Part shown: piece after piece, positions 51,579 through 62,600 of the stretch | How positions within the stretch are numbered: the stretch's first letter is position 1 | Layout of the letters: each line of letters begins with the position of its first letter | NCBI RefSeq assembly: GCF_000276665.1 | Contig: NW_004955477.1 | Location: forward strand, 4,959,309-5,023,308 | Direction of reading: 5' to 3' | DNA from: Chinchilla lanigera | Lineage: Eukaryota > Chordata > Mammalia > Rodentia > Chinchillidae | DNA length: 64,000 bases | Program-made: the position numbers and the translations under genes | The notes under the pieces: generated by a model | Database searches by the model: none | The model's input: the letters and a program-made list of their open reading frames with translations, nothing else | Told to the model about the DNA's origin: nothing

Positions 51579-51670
51579 CACTGGGGATATAGCTCAGGGG
51601 CCCAAGTGCCTGCCTGGCAAATGCAAGGTCCTGAGTTTGATTCTGTGTACAAAAAAAAAAAAAAAAAAAT
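51579..51670 (+). mobile_element. ID SINE, first of a head-to-tail pair
   Basis: CTGGGGATATAGCTCAGGGG, GCCTGCCTGGCAAATGCAAG and GAGTTTGATTCTGTGTAC are followed by about 19 A. The tail abuts the second ID directly. Confidence 0.88.
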
Positions 51671-51763
51671 GCTGGGGATGTAGCTCAGTGGCACAACCCC
51701 TGCCTGGCAGGTCCAAGGTTGTGAATTCAATTCCCAGTACCAAAAAGAAAAAAAGAAAGAAAG
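51671..51763 (+). mobile_element. ID SINE, second of a head-to-tail pair
   Basis: GCTGGGGATGTAGCTCAGTG, CCTGCCTGGCAGGTCC and GAATTCAATTCCCAGTACC are followed by an (AAAG)-rich tail. The duplication AAAATAGAGT lies before the first ID (51569-51578) and after this one (51764-51773). Confidence 0.88.
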
Positions 51764-52148
51764 AAAATAGAGTAAACAGATTGGAGCTGAACTTTCCATA
51801 AGTTGGTCAACAGCCGCTCCTGTTTGAGAAAGTGGCCCATGCCAGTGCGCCGCAGCACAGCATATGTCATGTCACTTTGGGATCGTGTAGAGCGCATTGT
51901 GGAATTTTTGCTTTTCCAGTGGAAGTACATACTTTACTAGTGTATAAAGGGAATTTTGAAACATTGCTGGAACAATACCAGCTTCAGTTGTGACACATGT
52001 GACAAGTGTTGAAATGTGGAAAATGTTTGTCATGAAATTTTAATATCTGTGTAACATAAAATGCAAAGATCTCCTTTAGTCTTCCCTCACTTTTACTTCT
52101 TGACACGCATTCATAATCTTTACCTTTGAATACAGACCACAATCAGTA

Positions 52149-52511
52149 GAGTGGGCCCTTGACTTACGAACTCAGTGCATTCCCAAAAGCTGCTTGTAAC
52201 TCAAGTTGTCAATTGAAGGCTCAGGAGCCTTGAATAGGCCTTTAAAGTCTCTTTCCTGTATATAGGCAGATCTTAGTGTTCTTAGAGAGTCATTGGCCCA
52301 GGATTTCCTGACTTGCCTTGTACAGGAAAGGATGTTGTACTGTTCTTTCCAGAATTCTTTAAGGGTTAAATCTGCATCTGAGACCATCTGGAAGCACAAG
52401 TGATCTGCATTTATGTCATAATCCAAGACTTCGGCCATAAGTTAGAACTAAAATTCTGATCATAACCAGGTTGTTTATATGTCACACTGGTCGTAACTCA
52501 AGGGTCCACTG
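52149..52511 (-). mobile_element. Tigger/pogo-type DNA transposon fossil (363 bp)
   Basis: Terminal inverted repeats: left GAGTGGGCCCTTGACTTACG, right reads on the other strand CAGTGGACCCTTGAGTTACG (17 of 20 or so identical). Both ends abut TA dinucleotides (52147-52148 and 52512-52513), the Tc1/mariner target-site signature. The interior carries a transposase remnant on the minus strand. The short size implies an internally deleted, non-autonomous copy. Confidence 0.8.
52172..52438 (-). pseudogene. Tigger-type transposase remnant
   Basis: An 88-codon open frame inside the 363-bp element contains LTLKEFWKEQYNILSCTR and KSWANDSLRTLRSAY, resembling the region of Tigger transposases with the pattern LKEFWK(E/D)...I..AW.EV...TL...W. 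Only a small part of the ~500-600-residue transposase is present, without catalytic DDD residues. It has no function as a transposase. The N-terminal part is not recognisable. Confidence 0.6.
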
Positions 52512-53174
52512 TATTTTAGAAGAGTTTTTGGTCTACAGTTATCCACTTTAGCAAATTCCCTGTATGAACGTGTGGTTTCCCCACAAGACAGCTGACAGAT
52601 TTTACTGTATAAAATGTTCATTTTGATTAAGGCCACTTTCTCACATCTACCACTGCTCTTACATTTAGAGAGATTCCATTTGTCAAAACTTATTTAATAC
52701 ATGACTTTATACAAATGGAACTATTAAATTAAGTGTAATCATACTTTTTGTATGTATGCATGTATAAATTTACTTACATACTCTTTCCAAAATTGTGGTG
52801 AATTTCTCCACACCTTGATGAGTAGGAGCATGACATTGACATGATTTGAGTTGCTAAAGTAGAATACAGGTGGCCTGTGTTCATTCAAGGCCCCCTGCAC
52901 CTTCTGGGTAGCATTTATTTAATGGAAAGCAGCTCAATAAATACAGAGGTTGATAGAGCTCCCAAAGAACCTGGCACCCTGCTACGTACTCTGCACAGTT
53001 TTCTCTTATTTTTATCACTTTAGCAACCTTGATTTACTAAATATTTTGCTTAAAATGTGTGCCAGTTTTTTCCTGGGTAAATGGCAAGGTTTGGCATGTT
53101 AGGTTCTATTCTGTGATGTGCAAACAGGTTGGGGGAGCAGTCTCTCTTTTGTTCACTCTTTTTCTTTTCTTTTG

Positions 53175-53396
53175 TTTTATTTTTGGTGTACTAGGGATTG
53201 AACCTAGGCCCTTGCCACTGAACAACATTCCTAGCCTTTAATTTTTTTTTCCAATTTAGTTTCCAAAAAAAAATTTTTAGGTGGGCATAGTCTCACTAAA
53301 TCCCTAGATGCCCAAGCTGAACCTGTACTTGGGATCCTCCTACGTAACTTACAGAGCGCTAGGGTTTCAAGCATGTGCCGTCACGTCTGCTTGTCC
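53175..53396 (-). mobile_element. B1-dID composite SINE
   Basis: Antisense ID half (GTACTAGGGATTGAACCTAG, TGCCACTGAACAACATTCC), a T/A-rich joint, and a diverged B1 half (GCATAGTCTCACTAAATCC, TCAAGCATGTGCCGTCACG). Confidence 0.7.
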
Positions 53397-53462
53397 ACTT
53401 TTTTACAGTTTGGAGTTTCCTGGGGGAAATGAAAATCAGAACCTTCCCTCATTGTCTTCTCT

Positions 53463-53553
53463 CTTTTTTTTTTTTTCCGGTACCTGGAATCGAACTCACG
53501 ACCTTGCGCTTGCCAGGCAGGCGCTGTGCCCTGAGCTAAATCCCCAGCCCCTT
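53463..53553 (-). mobile_element. ID SINE with exact target-site duplication
   Basis: Antisense ID: T tract, CCGGTACCTGGAATCGAACT, CGACCTTGCGCTTGCCAGG, GAGCTAAATCCCCAGCCCC. CTCATTGTCTTCTCT flanks both sides (53448-53462 and 53554-53568), 15 of 15 identical. Confidence 0.93.
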
Positions 53554-54204
53554 CTCATTGTCTTCTCTTAATTGAGCTAATGCAATTTATGCCATTGTGT
53601 TCTTCTGTATGGGTCATGGTACTAAAACTTAACAAAATGTAGCATCTTAGCCTTCCTAAAAGTTCTGTGAAACCAGGTATTTATCAGTATCATGTGTCTG
53701 ATGGGGAAACGTGCAGAGTTTGGTCAGTTGAAATGAGTAAGTCAGGAATCTCCTATAGAAAGGTCCCAGCAAGGAATTCCTGGTGGTTGGGAACTGCCTT
53801 CAGACATATCAGATAAAAGTGTCCAACTTTTAGTAAGGAAAAGATGGATGCGTTATGGACTTATTTGTTTTACAATCAAGCTCAATGAAGCAACAATACC
53901 TCTTTTGAAAACCTTGAAAGCCCTGTTCTTTTTTCCTAGGAAAGCAGAGGAGCACTGACTTTTGCACATATTGAGGACACATGATGCTCACATTTTGAGA
54001 CTGTCTTAATTGGAAACTCACTATATACCTAAATGCTGAATGAGAGTTTCATTCATAACAGGTATTGCAAAATTTTTCATACAGAGTTGACTCTAAATAT
54101 TTTGAACTTTCTGGATCATAATGTCTCTGTGTGAAAACCTATCTCTGCTATTGAGGCAGGGAAGCAGGAAATCAACTATAAACATTATGTATACAACTGA
54201 GAGA

Positions 54205-54285
54205 TGACTGAGTTCCAATAAAACTTTATTTACAAAATTAGGAAATGAGTTAAATTCAGTCCACAGACAAGTTTCTTGACTACAT
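54205..54285 (-). mobile_element. hAT-Charlie type fragment
   Basis: TTCCAATAAAACTTTATTTA then CAAAATTAGG and AATTCAGTCCACAGACAAG match the antisense of the same Charlie-type element seen at 18.1-18.4 kb, left third only. Confidence 0.5.
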
Positions 54286-54300
54286 TCTTTTTCTTCTCCT

Positions 54301-54460
54301 TTTTTTTTGTGTTTTGTTTTTTGAGACAGGGTCTCGCTCTATAATTCAGGCTGGCATTGGACTCACTATATGGTCTATGCTGGCCTCGGACTCACAGCAG
54401 TCCTCCTGTCTCAGCGCCCTGAGTGCTGAGATTACAGGCATGTATCACCACACTAGGCAA
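54301..54460 (-). mobile_element. B1 SINE
   Basis: Antisense B1: TTTTTTGAGACAGGGTCTCG, CAGGCTGGCATTGG, ATGCTGGCCTCGGACTCACA, TCCTCCTGTCTCAGCGCC and ATTACAGGCATGTATCACCA, with the T tract on the left. Confidence 0.85.
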
Positions 54461-55020
54461 CTACTTATTTATGGAATAAATTATTTGTAGAATTTTGATA
54501 CTGTAGGTGGACCCCAACTTTAAGAATGAATTAAAGCATTTGATTCATCATACAGTGCTTTTGAATTTTGCTTCTCATTACTCTGAATCCTAGCCTAAAC
54601 CTGCCTCATTTGGGACTTGGGCAGAATTACAACAGTGTATCACATCAGGGATTACTTCTGGTGAGGGATATGGTGATGGAGACATTTATCTGTTAGTATT
54701 TGGATAACAAGGGACAATTCTATGCCTCAAGAATCACATTCTTGCGGAGTGGGAAACCCAGAAAAACCACCAATGTCAACAAAAAACAATTAAAGATAGC
54801 AAAATCTTTGTCATTGTGAACAAGAAGAATTTTGCTGTACTTATTATGAAAATACTATACTGGAGTTGTTGGAACCAGAATGCAGTAATTCTTTCAAAGG
54901 CATTTGCCCCTCCAAAACACAAGATAAGGTAACACTCAATTATTAATATTGGATTTTCATCTCTGGCTGATTTATTTAAGTGCCTCATGTATCCAAATGG
55001 AGTATCTTTGCTGTAGGCTC

Positions 55021-55076
55021 TGTGTGTGTGTGTATGAGTATTTGTGTGTGCATGTGTGTGTGTGTGTGTGTGTGTA
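55021..55076 (+). repeat. (TG)n microsatellite
   Basis: An interrupted TG run with ATGAGTATT and CA interruptions. Confidence 0.97.
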
Positions 55077-55215
55077 TACAGTACATGTATATGTTTGTTC
55101 TGATGGTTTCAAAACAATTGAGGTAGTTAGGTTTCTATAATTGTACTTTAGAACCATAAAAAAAGTATTTAAGTGTTAATTCTCCATAGGAATATTTTCA
55201 CTAAAATAGATTTAA

Positions 55216-55301
55216 TTTTTTAGGAGGGTACCAGGAATCTAACTCAGGACCTTATGCTTGCCAGGCAGGCGCTTATGCCACTGAGCTATATCCCCAGCCC
55301 C
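55216..55301 (-). mobile_element. ID SINE
   Basis: Antisense ID: TTTTTTAGGAGGGTACCAGG, TATGCTTGCCAGGCAGGCGC and GAGCTATATCCCCAGCCCC. The flanks TTTTCACTAAAATAGA (55195-55210) and TTTTCACTGAAATAAGA (from 55303) are an imperfect target-site duplication. Confidence 0.9.
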
Positions 55302-57614
55302 GTTTTCACTGAAATAAGAATCAATATCAATCAAATATCCCTTTCATGTTATGTTTAATGGTGTAGACTTGAATATTATCAGAGAGCCGAGATTTTGTGA
55401 CCCTCTAGTATTATTTTCTTAAACATGCCAAAAATGTGATATAGTGATTATTGAACTCACCAGATGTCATTATATGTTGTCACCCCATTTTGGGGTTTAT
55501 CTGTATTCTGTCATCTGTTAGTGCTTTGCAATATTCCCTAAGGATATAAGACAAGATTAATTTATGTAGCAATATTTTTGGGTTGCCTCTCACTGAGATT
55601 ATGTAGCTCCTGTATTAATTAAAATCAGTTTACTGTGCATACTGCTATAACACTGAGTAGTAGTTAGTGCAGTCTCTCTTAGGTGATGGCTTTATGTTTA
55701 CCAGGCAGTGAAAAATTTAACATACATTGCATTTTTCTCAAATGTGTTTAACTGAAGGGAGCATTTTTGGATGTATTTTCTTACTCCATAACACTTGGAA
55801 GCCCTGAAATTCTTTGAATATCCACAGGCAGCTCTTTGGGCTTTCTCTTTTGTTTTGTTTTCATTTCTGCTTTCCTTTAACCAGTGAGTGGCGGCTTTGA
55901 GAATCAGTTTTATCTTCTTTATACTGAAATTTCACTTGATGCGTTAGAACAGTCAACTCGTAGAAGTTAGAGGACTGAGCTTGCCTTTGGGAATTTCAAG
56001 TGAAAAGTTAGGCATATGTGCGTATGTTTTAGGACCTAGCTTCGATTTTACAAGTGAAAACAAAATCTGAAGCTTCCTGTGTGGGAAAATCTCATTTGAG
56101 TTTGAAGACTGAAAAGACAAGCAAGGGCCGGGTGAAGCCACCCTGAGAGCAGAGTGGGGGAGTGGGAGAGCCTGTGGTATTGTTCTCACTGACACAGGCG
56201 GGTGAGGGTAGATCTCATCCCCACTTCAGAACAGGAAGTTCAGTGCTGTGATGTAGTTCCCATTATACCACTGGGAGGTGGGTGTCATCAAAGCCATTCT
56301 TCCTTTTCTTCCTTGAATGGTTCTGCCTTCATTTGAAAATGATGGATTTGAAAAAGAGATATGTAGTAAAATTACAAGAAAATGATTCACATCCATAAGT
56401 GCTCCATCAAATATGGGGTAAAAATAAATACTTCCCACAGTGGGGCAATTAAGCATTACATGTAGAGTTTATGGGAAAAAACCTTGCAGTGTCCCAGGGA
56501 TTGGGATAGCAATTCCAAATGTGTTTCTCCCTCCTTTTGCTAGGATATAATGAAAAGTAACGAACCTCCGAGTAGAGAAATTCAGGCAAGAGCATACTTC
56601 ACATATGTCATGGTTGTTTGAGTTCACCTCAGTGAGGCTGCAAGAGTTTGCAATTCTCTGTGTCCCATATTCCTAGGACATGGTGACTTGGAGTATTGAG
56701 AGCCCATGCTTGCTTGCTGTGCCCTGAGGCTAAGTCGTAATTCTCTCTTCATAGTCACTTGGATACATTACAGCACAATGCCAATCCCCCCCAATGAAGA
56801 AAAAAGATAAAAAGATTTCTCAGTTTCTTGGTTTCCTCAGTGAGAGAATGAAATTTTTTATGAAGTCTTAAATTTGGTGGTTATTGCCCCATTACCTATG
56901 GAAACTACCGTAAAGACCTCATTCAGCTGCCGTCAACACTAGCTGTGGGTATCATTGGTGCTGCGTAAGGTGGCCCTGGTGCTCATCCTGGGAAGAATGG
57001 TCCCTGCTTGTCTCTGCAAATGACTCCCACTGAAGCTGTGGAGAGGCAAGGAGTCACCCGAGATGTTAGACAAGCTGTAAAGGGACCAGGGCCTGAGAAT
57101 TTCTTCTGAAGGATGCGAGACCATGTGCATTTGGAGGATAACATGGTCCGAAGGGGGCTTTCTGTGATTACCGGGAAATAATTCTCAGGCTGAGACCAGG
57201 AAACTAGGATACATATTCATTGGGAGCCAAGTCAGGCTGTTTCTTTTTCCCTTCCTTCTCAGTCTTATTGATCTTTAGGTTTGTCCATCCCTTAGTCTGG
57301 CCTGTAAACTGCAGCCTGCACCATGCAGGCCATGGTCTGGGAGTAATTTTGTCTTCACTGTTCCTCTCTGTGTCTTTTCCCAAGGAAGATTCTCCAGTCT
57401 CTTGCAGTTTAAATCCTTATGTGAATTGCCTCCCTTTCCTGCATTGTTCTAGGTTTTACAAAATATTTGTAAAAGAATAAAATTCCAGCTCACAATATTC
57501 TTGTGTCTCATTACTCTGTGACAAGCGACTTAATGACTTAAATATAGCCGGCAACTCTTATTATAGGTTCCATTTTATTTTGTTATATTTTACTAGTTCT
57601 TTCCCTTTATTATT
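55302..57614. other. Non-coding, no recognised feature
   Basis: Unique-looking AT-rich sequence with no repeat that I can name and no supported gene. Confidence 0.5.
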
Positions 57615-57765
57615 ATTATTTTTAAATTTATTGAATACTTTACATAAAATTCACCCTCATCCCAGATTTTTAAGTGCACATTATGTTATTGTTGACTGTA
57701 AGCACATTGTTATGCATGGCAGATCTCCAGAACTTATTCAGCTGGAACTTTCTCCCACTGTAGAG
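57615..57765 (+). mobile_element. L1M 3' UTR fragment
   Basis: ACATAAAATTCACC, TTTTTAAGTGCACA, GTAAGCACATTGTTATGCA and ATCTCCAGAACTT are landmarks of the 3' region of old L1 elements, in order and on this strand. Confidence 0.5.
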
Positions 57766-59149
57766 GATATTTAAAGCTCTAGCTGGACTGTGGAGTCCTG
57801 TATGCTAATTGTGGGAAGGTCTGACTAAGGAAAGCCAAGAGCAGCTGGCAAGATAGATGGGGTTTTTGTGTCTGTCAGAAAGGGTGTATCCTGGGTGCAG
57901 TCACTGGGTAGATGGGCTTGGGTTCCAGGCCGATACTCTCAGACATCCAAAGAGGAATGGCACTTAAATATACTTCTAATAGTCCTCTAAGAGCACTCCT
58001 GATATGCATTTACTGCCCTTAGCAAAGGAAGCAGTTGTCTCCTATTTTCCAGACATTACCACTTTCATTTATCAGTTTAGGGGCTGGGGAAATGATTTGG
58101 TGACCATCTGACACTCAGTAGAGGAAATAGTTATCTCTGTGTGTTTCATTATTGCCATGTTTGCCTTTGACATTTAACGGCTTTTATTATTGCATGTTGA
58201 AGACACTGATATTTTAGTAGAAATTATAAGCTTGGATAATTGCTCAAATAAGAAAAATTCAGGTATTCTTTAGAAACACCTAAAGGAATGCATGTACTTT
58301 GAGAAGCACAATCATGGCAGGGCAGGAGCCACCTCCACTGTCCAGGCTGCCGCTCCACAGGAGCCCTGACTGTTTCCTGGGATATTTGCGGAGGTACAAC
58401 AGGTTCCAAGAGACATCTGCCCTTCTTTGACCCTGCCCCTTTTTCGTATCTAATCTTGCAGATCTGTGGAATCTGGCTGTATCTTGTAAAGTACTACATT
58501 GTGGCCATCGTTCTGAAATTTCCATACAGTGCCACTTTACATTATGGATGTCCAACTGGCTTGCCTGGACCACATTGAGTGATGAGGAATTGTCTTGGGC
58601 CTCACATAAAACATATAACATTGTCAACGCATATAAGTAACCACACTTCTCTTACATTTTAAAAAATATAATATTACTAGTATTAGTAATAGATACATCA
58701 TTATAACAAGATCATAAGCAGAAAACTGATACATTTTTGTGTGTCCTGTAGCACAGCTGTTAAAGAGCTGTAACTTACTAAGTTGTTTTATACAATAACA
58801 CAACAAGCCTAAGTTTAACAGCACAGAAGTAAGCAAGTTGAAATATAACTTACTTACCAAGTCATACAAATTCATGTAACATCTGATGCAAGCAGTTTCC
58901 ATTCCACTGCATGGTGAGGGAAGCAGAGTTAGCACAGCACTGCTCTGCAACAGTATGTTGCGGCCTAGGAAGTTTGCACCTGAGAACTGTGAAGTCAAGT
59001 CATGAAAAATATTGCTAAGAGTCACATACTAAAAGGAAAAGTTTACATTCTTGTGGAGCTGCATTACTGTCTTGTGAAGGGCTGCATAGGGGCTGTGGGC
59101 AGTGGCTGGAACATGCCCATAAATGATTTATACCTGCAAATAAAATTAG

Positions 59150-59310
59150 GTTTATTTATTTATTTAGTCTGTTTAGACAGGGTCTCACTATGAAGTTCAG
59201 GCTGGCCTTGAGCTCACTTTGTATCCCAGGCTGGCCTTGAACTTGTGACAATCCTCCTGCCTCAGCCTCCTGAGTGCTGGGATTACAGGCATGCACCACC
59301 ATGCCAGGCT
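59150..59310 (-). mobile_element. B1 SINE
   Basis: Antisense B1: TTTATTTATTTATTTAG tail, AGACAGGGTCTCACTATGAA, a doubled CAGGCTGGCCTTGA segment, CTGCCTCAGCCTCCTGAGTG and GATTACAGGCATGCACCACC. Confidence 0.88.
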
Positions 59311-59532
59311 AGGTTGACTTTTGAGAATACAATTTGTCTTCTCTATGAAAAAGTCAATGCTTTTGAGAACAAGCACATTCTAAAAGCCCCCAATATAAGA
59401 TGGTTTTGCTTACAAGTTTTGGACTTTTTTTAATGATGGGAGAACTATAATGTATTCATCCAAGACTATGCCTTGAACTATGACTTTTTCTAAGGCCTTC
59501 ACTATACAGTGAAATCCTTTCTTGCCGTGCTG

Positions 59533-59690
59533 AGTAGTGATGGCGAGCACAGCTCCCAATCAGCCCCAGGGGCAACAGAGCAACCGCGGTTGCTCTACAC
59601 TGTGTGATGTTGCGGTGCTGAGGCATTGATAGGTTAGGTGTGGGGAATGGGTTGTCAGGACATAACCCTATCCTAAGATGAGAAGCACAT
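59533..59690 (+). mobile_element. Tigger-type DNA transposon 3' end
   Basis: GTGATGGCGAGCACAGCTCC at the left and ATAGGTTAGGTGTGGGGAAT, GGTTGTCAGGACATAACCC, TATCCTAAGATGAGAAGCAC at the right follow the terminal part of a common Tigger-family element (with the ...GGACGTAACCCCATCGTAAG... terminus). Left portion absent. Confidence 0.55.
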
Positions 59691-62600
59691 GTACTACAAA
59701 ATTACTCAAACAGTTTTATGTCTTTCCATTTAAAAAATCAATTCTATGTCATTTTTAAAAATAGCCACCACAATTGAATGTACAGTATAGGTTTGGTTAC
59801 GTGTATTCTTTAGATGATGCCGAGAATAATATTCTTTTTTAAAAAGTACATTCTCTGATTCTAGTTCACTGATTGTCCAGTGTTGTCTATGAACTTGTCT
59901 TCAGTTATGTGCCTGCTTGGCTAAAGTATTAAGTTATGTTAAGAACTTTATATCATCTTGGTCTTTTGTGCTCATGTTAAAAAATATGTTTAGAAGCAGA
60001 CTTACTCTAGACTATAGTGTGACAACACTGGCTGCATTTCAGAAAAAAATAAGAATTTATTTGTACACATTGACTTGTACTTATGTATCCTTAAAGGAGT
60101 ATGCAAATGTGTGTTGCAATCCATGCAGAAATTGCAAATGTGCCTCCATTAAAAGGCAGAGAGCCTTTCATGTCATAAATCTTCAATCCAGCAAGTAATA
60201 CTAACTGTGGAAAACTGTACTTCTTGCTTCCCTTCAATTTTCACTCACCCTTTCTGTGCTCTCAAATTGTCTGCATGAGTGAAGCCTGTCTTTGCTCTGG
60301 ATACCTAGCATTTCCGAAGCTCTCATTGCCCTTTATCAGTGTTCTAGATATTTCTTCAGACTTTTCTCCAATGAAGTATGAATATCCATAATTATGCCAT
60401 TCCATGGCAGAGACCTTTCTGTTAAGGATTTGGAAGGTACTTCGTTAGTTGGCTGATTTTATCCATCTGAGTGTTAGGTGTGCTTCCATGTCAGTTTCTT
60501 GCATCTCATTTCTCTGATAACTTCCTGCTTAACTTACCTTTAGAGCAGTTGTTTTCACTTGAAAAAACTCTCCCTTATTAAAAGGATTAATGCTTTCCAT
60601 AAAGAGTAAAAATAAAGTAATAAAGTAAATGGGTATATAAAAGTAAATCAGGTCACTTCTCTCTTCCACCCCTGCTGTCTGTTTTGGATAACTAAGTTTA
60701 TGTCTCTCCTCATACTTAATTCTTCTGCTTGTGTGTACACATACCAGTTTTTTGGATGCATGCATATTTCATTTCCATGGATTTCAAGAAGCTCAAAATA
60801 TGTTGGGAGAGGAAGAGAGAGAGGTGTTTGCCTTTATTTAAAAAATAGATTATAGTATTCACATTATTCTGCAAGTACCTTCCTTTCATTCACAATGTAA
60901 CGGGCAGCCCTGCAGCTCCATAGGATCCCTGCAGCTCCGTAGACACAGATTTACGTGTTTCATTTCTCCCGCCAGAGTATTCTTGAAGCACTCCTCATCT
61001 GTTACAGTCAGAGGGGTATGGGTTCTCCCCTCGATTTTGAGAACAAATTTATTAGTACTAATTATCTTCACTGAAAATACATTGCTGTGCATTCCTTCTG
61101 GTGATAACATGATTCTAAAATATTCCCTGGACGTGCAATGTTTCAGATCATTGTTAGCACCAAAGAGCATCTTAGAGACAGAAAAAAGCTAGACAATTAT
61201 TTTTTCTTTTTATTCATACAAACATTATATTCTAATGCTTCGGAAAGGTTTGTACATTTCAGATGTTCCCAGGAATGATCTGATTTATTCTTCAAAGTAT
61301 TTTCATGTATTTCTGAGCGAAGATAGAATTTATATGATTTGGAGTCGTAGTTTTGAGTGTTTTTAAGCTTTTACTTGAGACAGTAATAAGTTCTACCTAA
61401 GGAAATTGGTCACATAAGATTGAGCAACACCGAGCTGAACAAAATGAAAAATGTTTTCTTATAAGACAAATTGGTAGGTTCATGTACACCATGAATTTAT
61501 AGAAGAGGGGATTTTAGCACTGAGCTTTACAACGTTTTCTAACTTTCCTTACCAGAGGACTCTTTAATTGCTTATTGATAAGGACACTGTGGTCAGTGTT
61601 CCAGGGTATATGTCATGGGGAAGAGTGCCCCTCTGGTTGTGTGTTGCTTTAGGGCCATGAGCTTTCTCTTGTTAAGGTTTCTGCCTGCTTCTAACCAATC
61701 AGTAGCTCATCAGCATCATTTCTTTCTTTGTATCACTTTAGAATCAAAGTAGTTCATGCATATAAGAGACTGAGTACTAAAAATACGTGCAATTAGAAAA
61801 GTAATAAAAGGTGCTCAGTCAGCTTCCACCTGAAGACCCTCAGTGCCTTCTGAACCACAACTGCATCCTGCTGCCCCCATTCTGATGGGATCTCTATCCA
61901 CATATAGTGTTAGTAATCCTCTTACATTTCTCCGTAGTTTATCACAAACTTACCTACTCCCAGGAAAAGTTTTAAGTGTTGCCTACTTTTACTCTTTATA
62001 TGAACAGAGTCACACAGCATTCATTTTTTGTATTTTTCTGTACCATTCTTCTTAATTTCAACACCTTGGGTTTGCAGTCTATCCATGGTGATGGGTACAG
62101 GTGCAGCTCATTCATCTTCTTAGCAGAAATCCATCTCAACTGACCTGTAGGTAGTGCTGGTGTTTCTTGCGGGAACAGTACTATTACTGTCCTCCATCTC
62201 CGTGTGCATGTGTGATTGTGTGCTGGAACTATAAGGCCATTCCTTTCCTTGGGCAAATGCTTACCCAAGGTAAGAGAACCCCTCAGCCACTCAGATTCCT
62301 TTTTTCAGACTGCAAGTGCTCCTCTTTTCCTCATGCAGCATTATACTGATGGTTTTGCATCTCTGCATGTACACATACAGCTTCTGTGTGATGAAAACAT
62401 ATAGCTAAATATAGGTGTCCAGCCTGGTAGCCCTCTCCTCTCTTCCCCAAGAGCAGAATGCACACGTGTGGTCAGCATGCTCTCGTTTTACCATTGTGTG
62501 TGTTTCTCTCTGAGCAAACTGACTCCTGCACGAATTCCCTGGAGGTCCCTTTCATTGCCCACTTGGCTGTTTTCCTCTTCTAGGACTCCTTCCATCATTC

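Noticed and set aside
51578..51799. 73-codon minus-strand frame
   Set aside because: It is the antisense translation of two ID SINEs and their tails.
11309..53553. tRNA-like A and B boxes in several places
   Set aside because: They belong to ID SINEs with A-rich tails and target-site duplications, so they are not functional tRNA genes.
58624..59025. 133-codon minus-strand frame with hydrophobic stretches
   Set aside because: AT-rich reverse-strand sequence yields Leu/Ile/Tyr-rich frames by chance; no family or gene context recognised.
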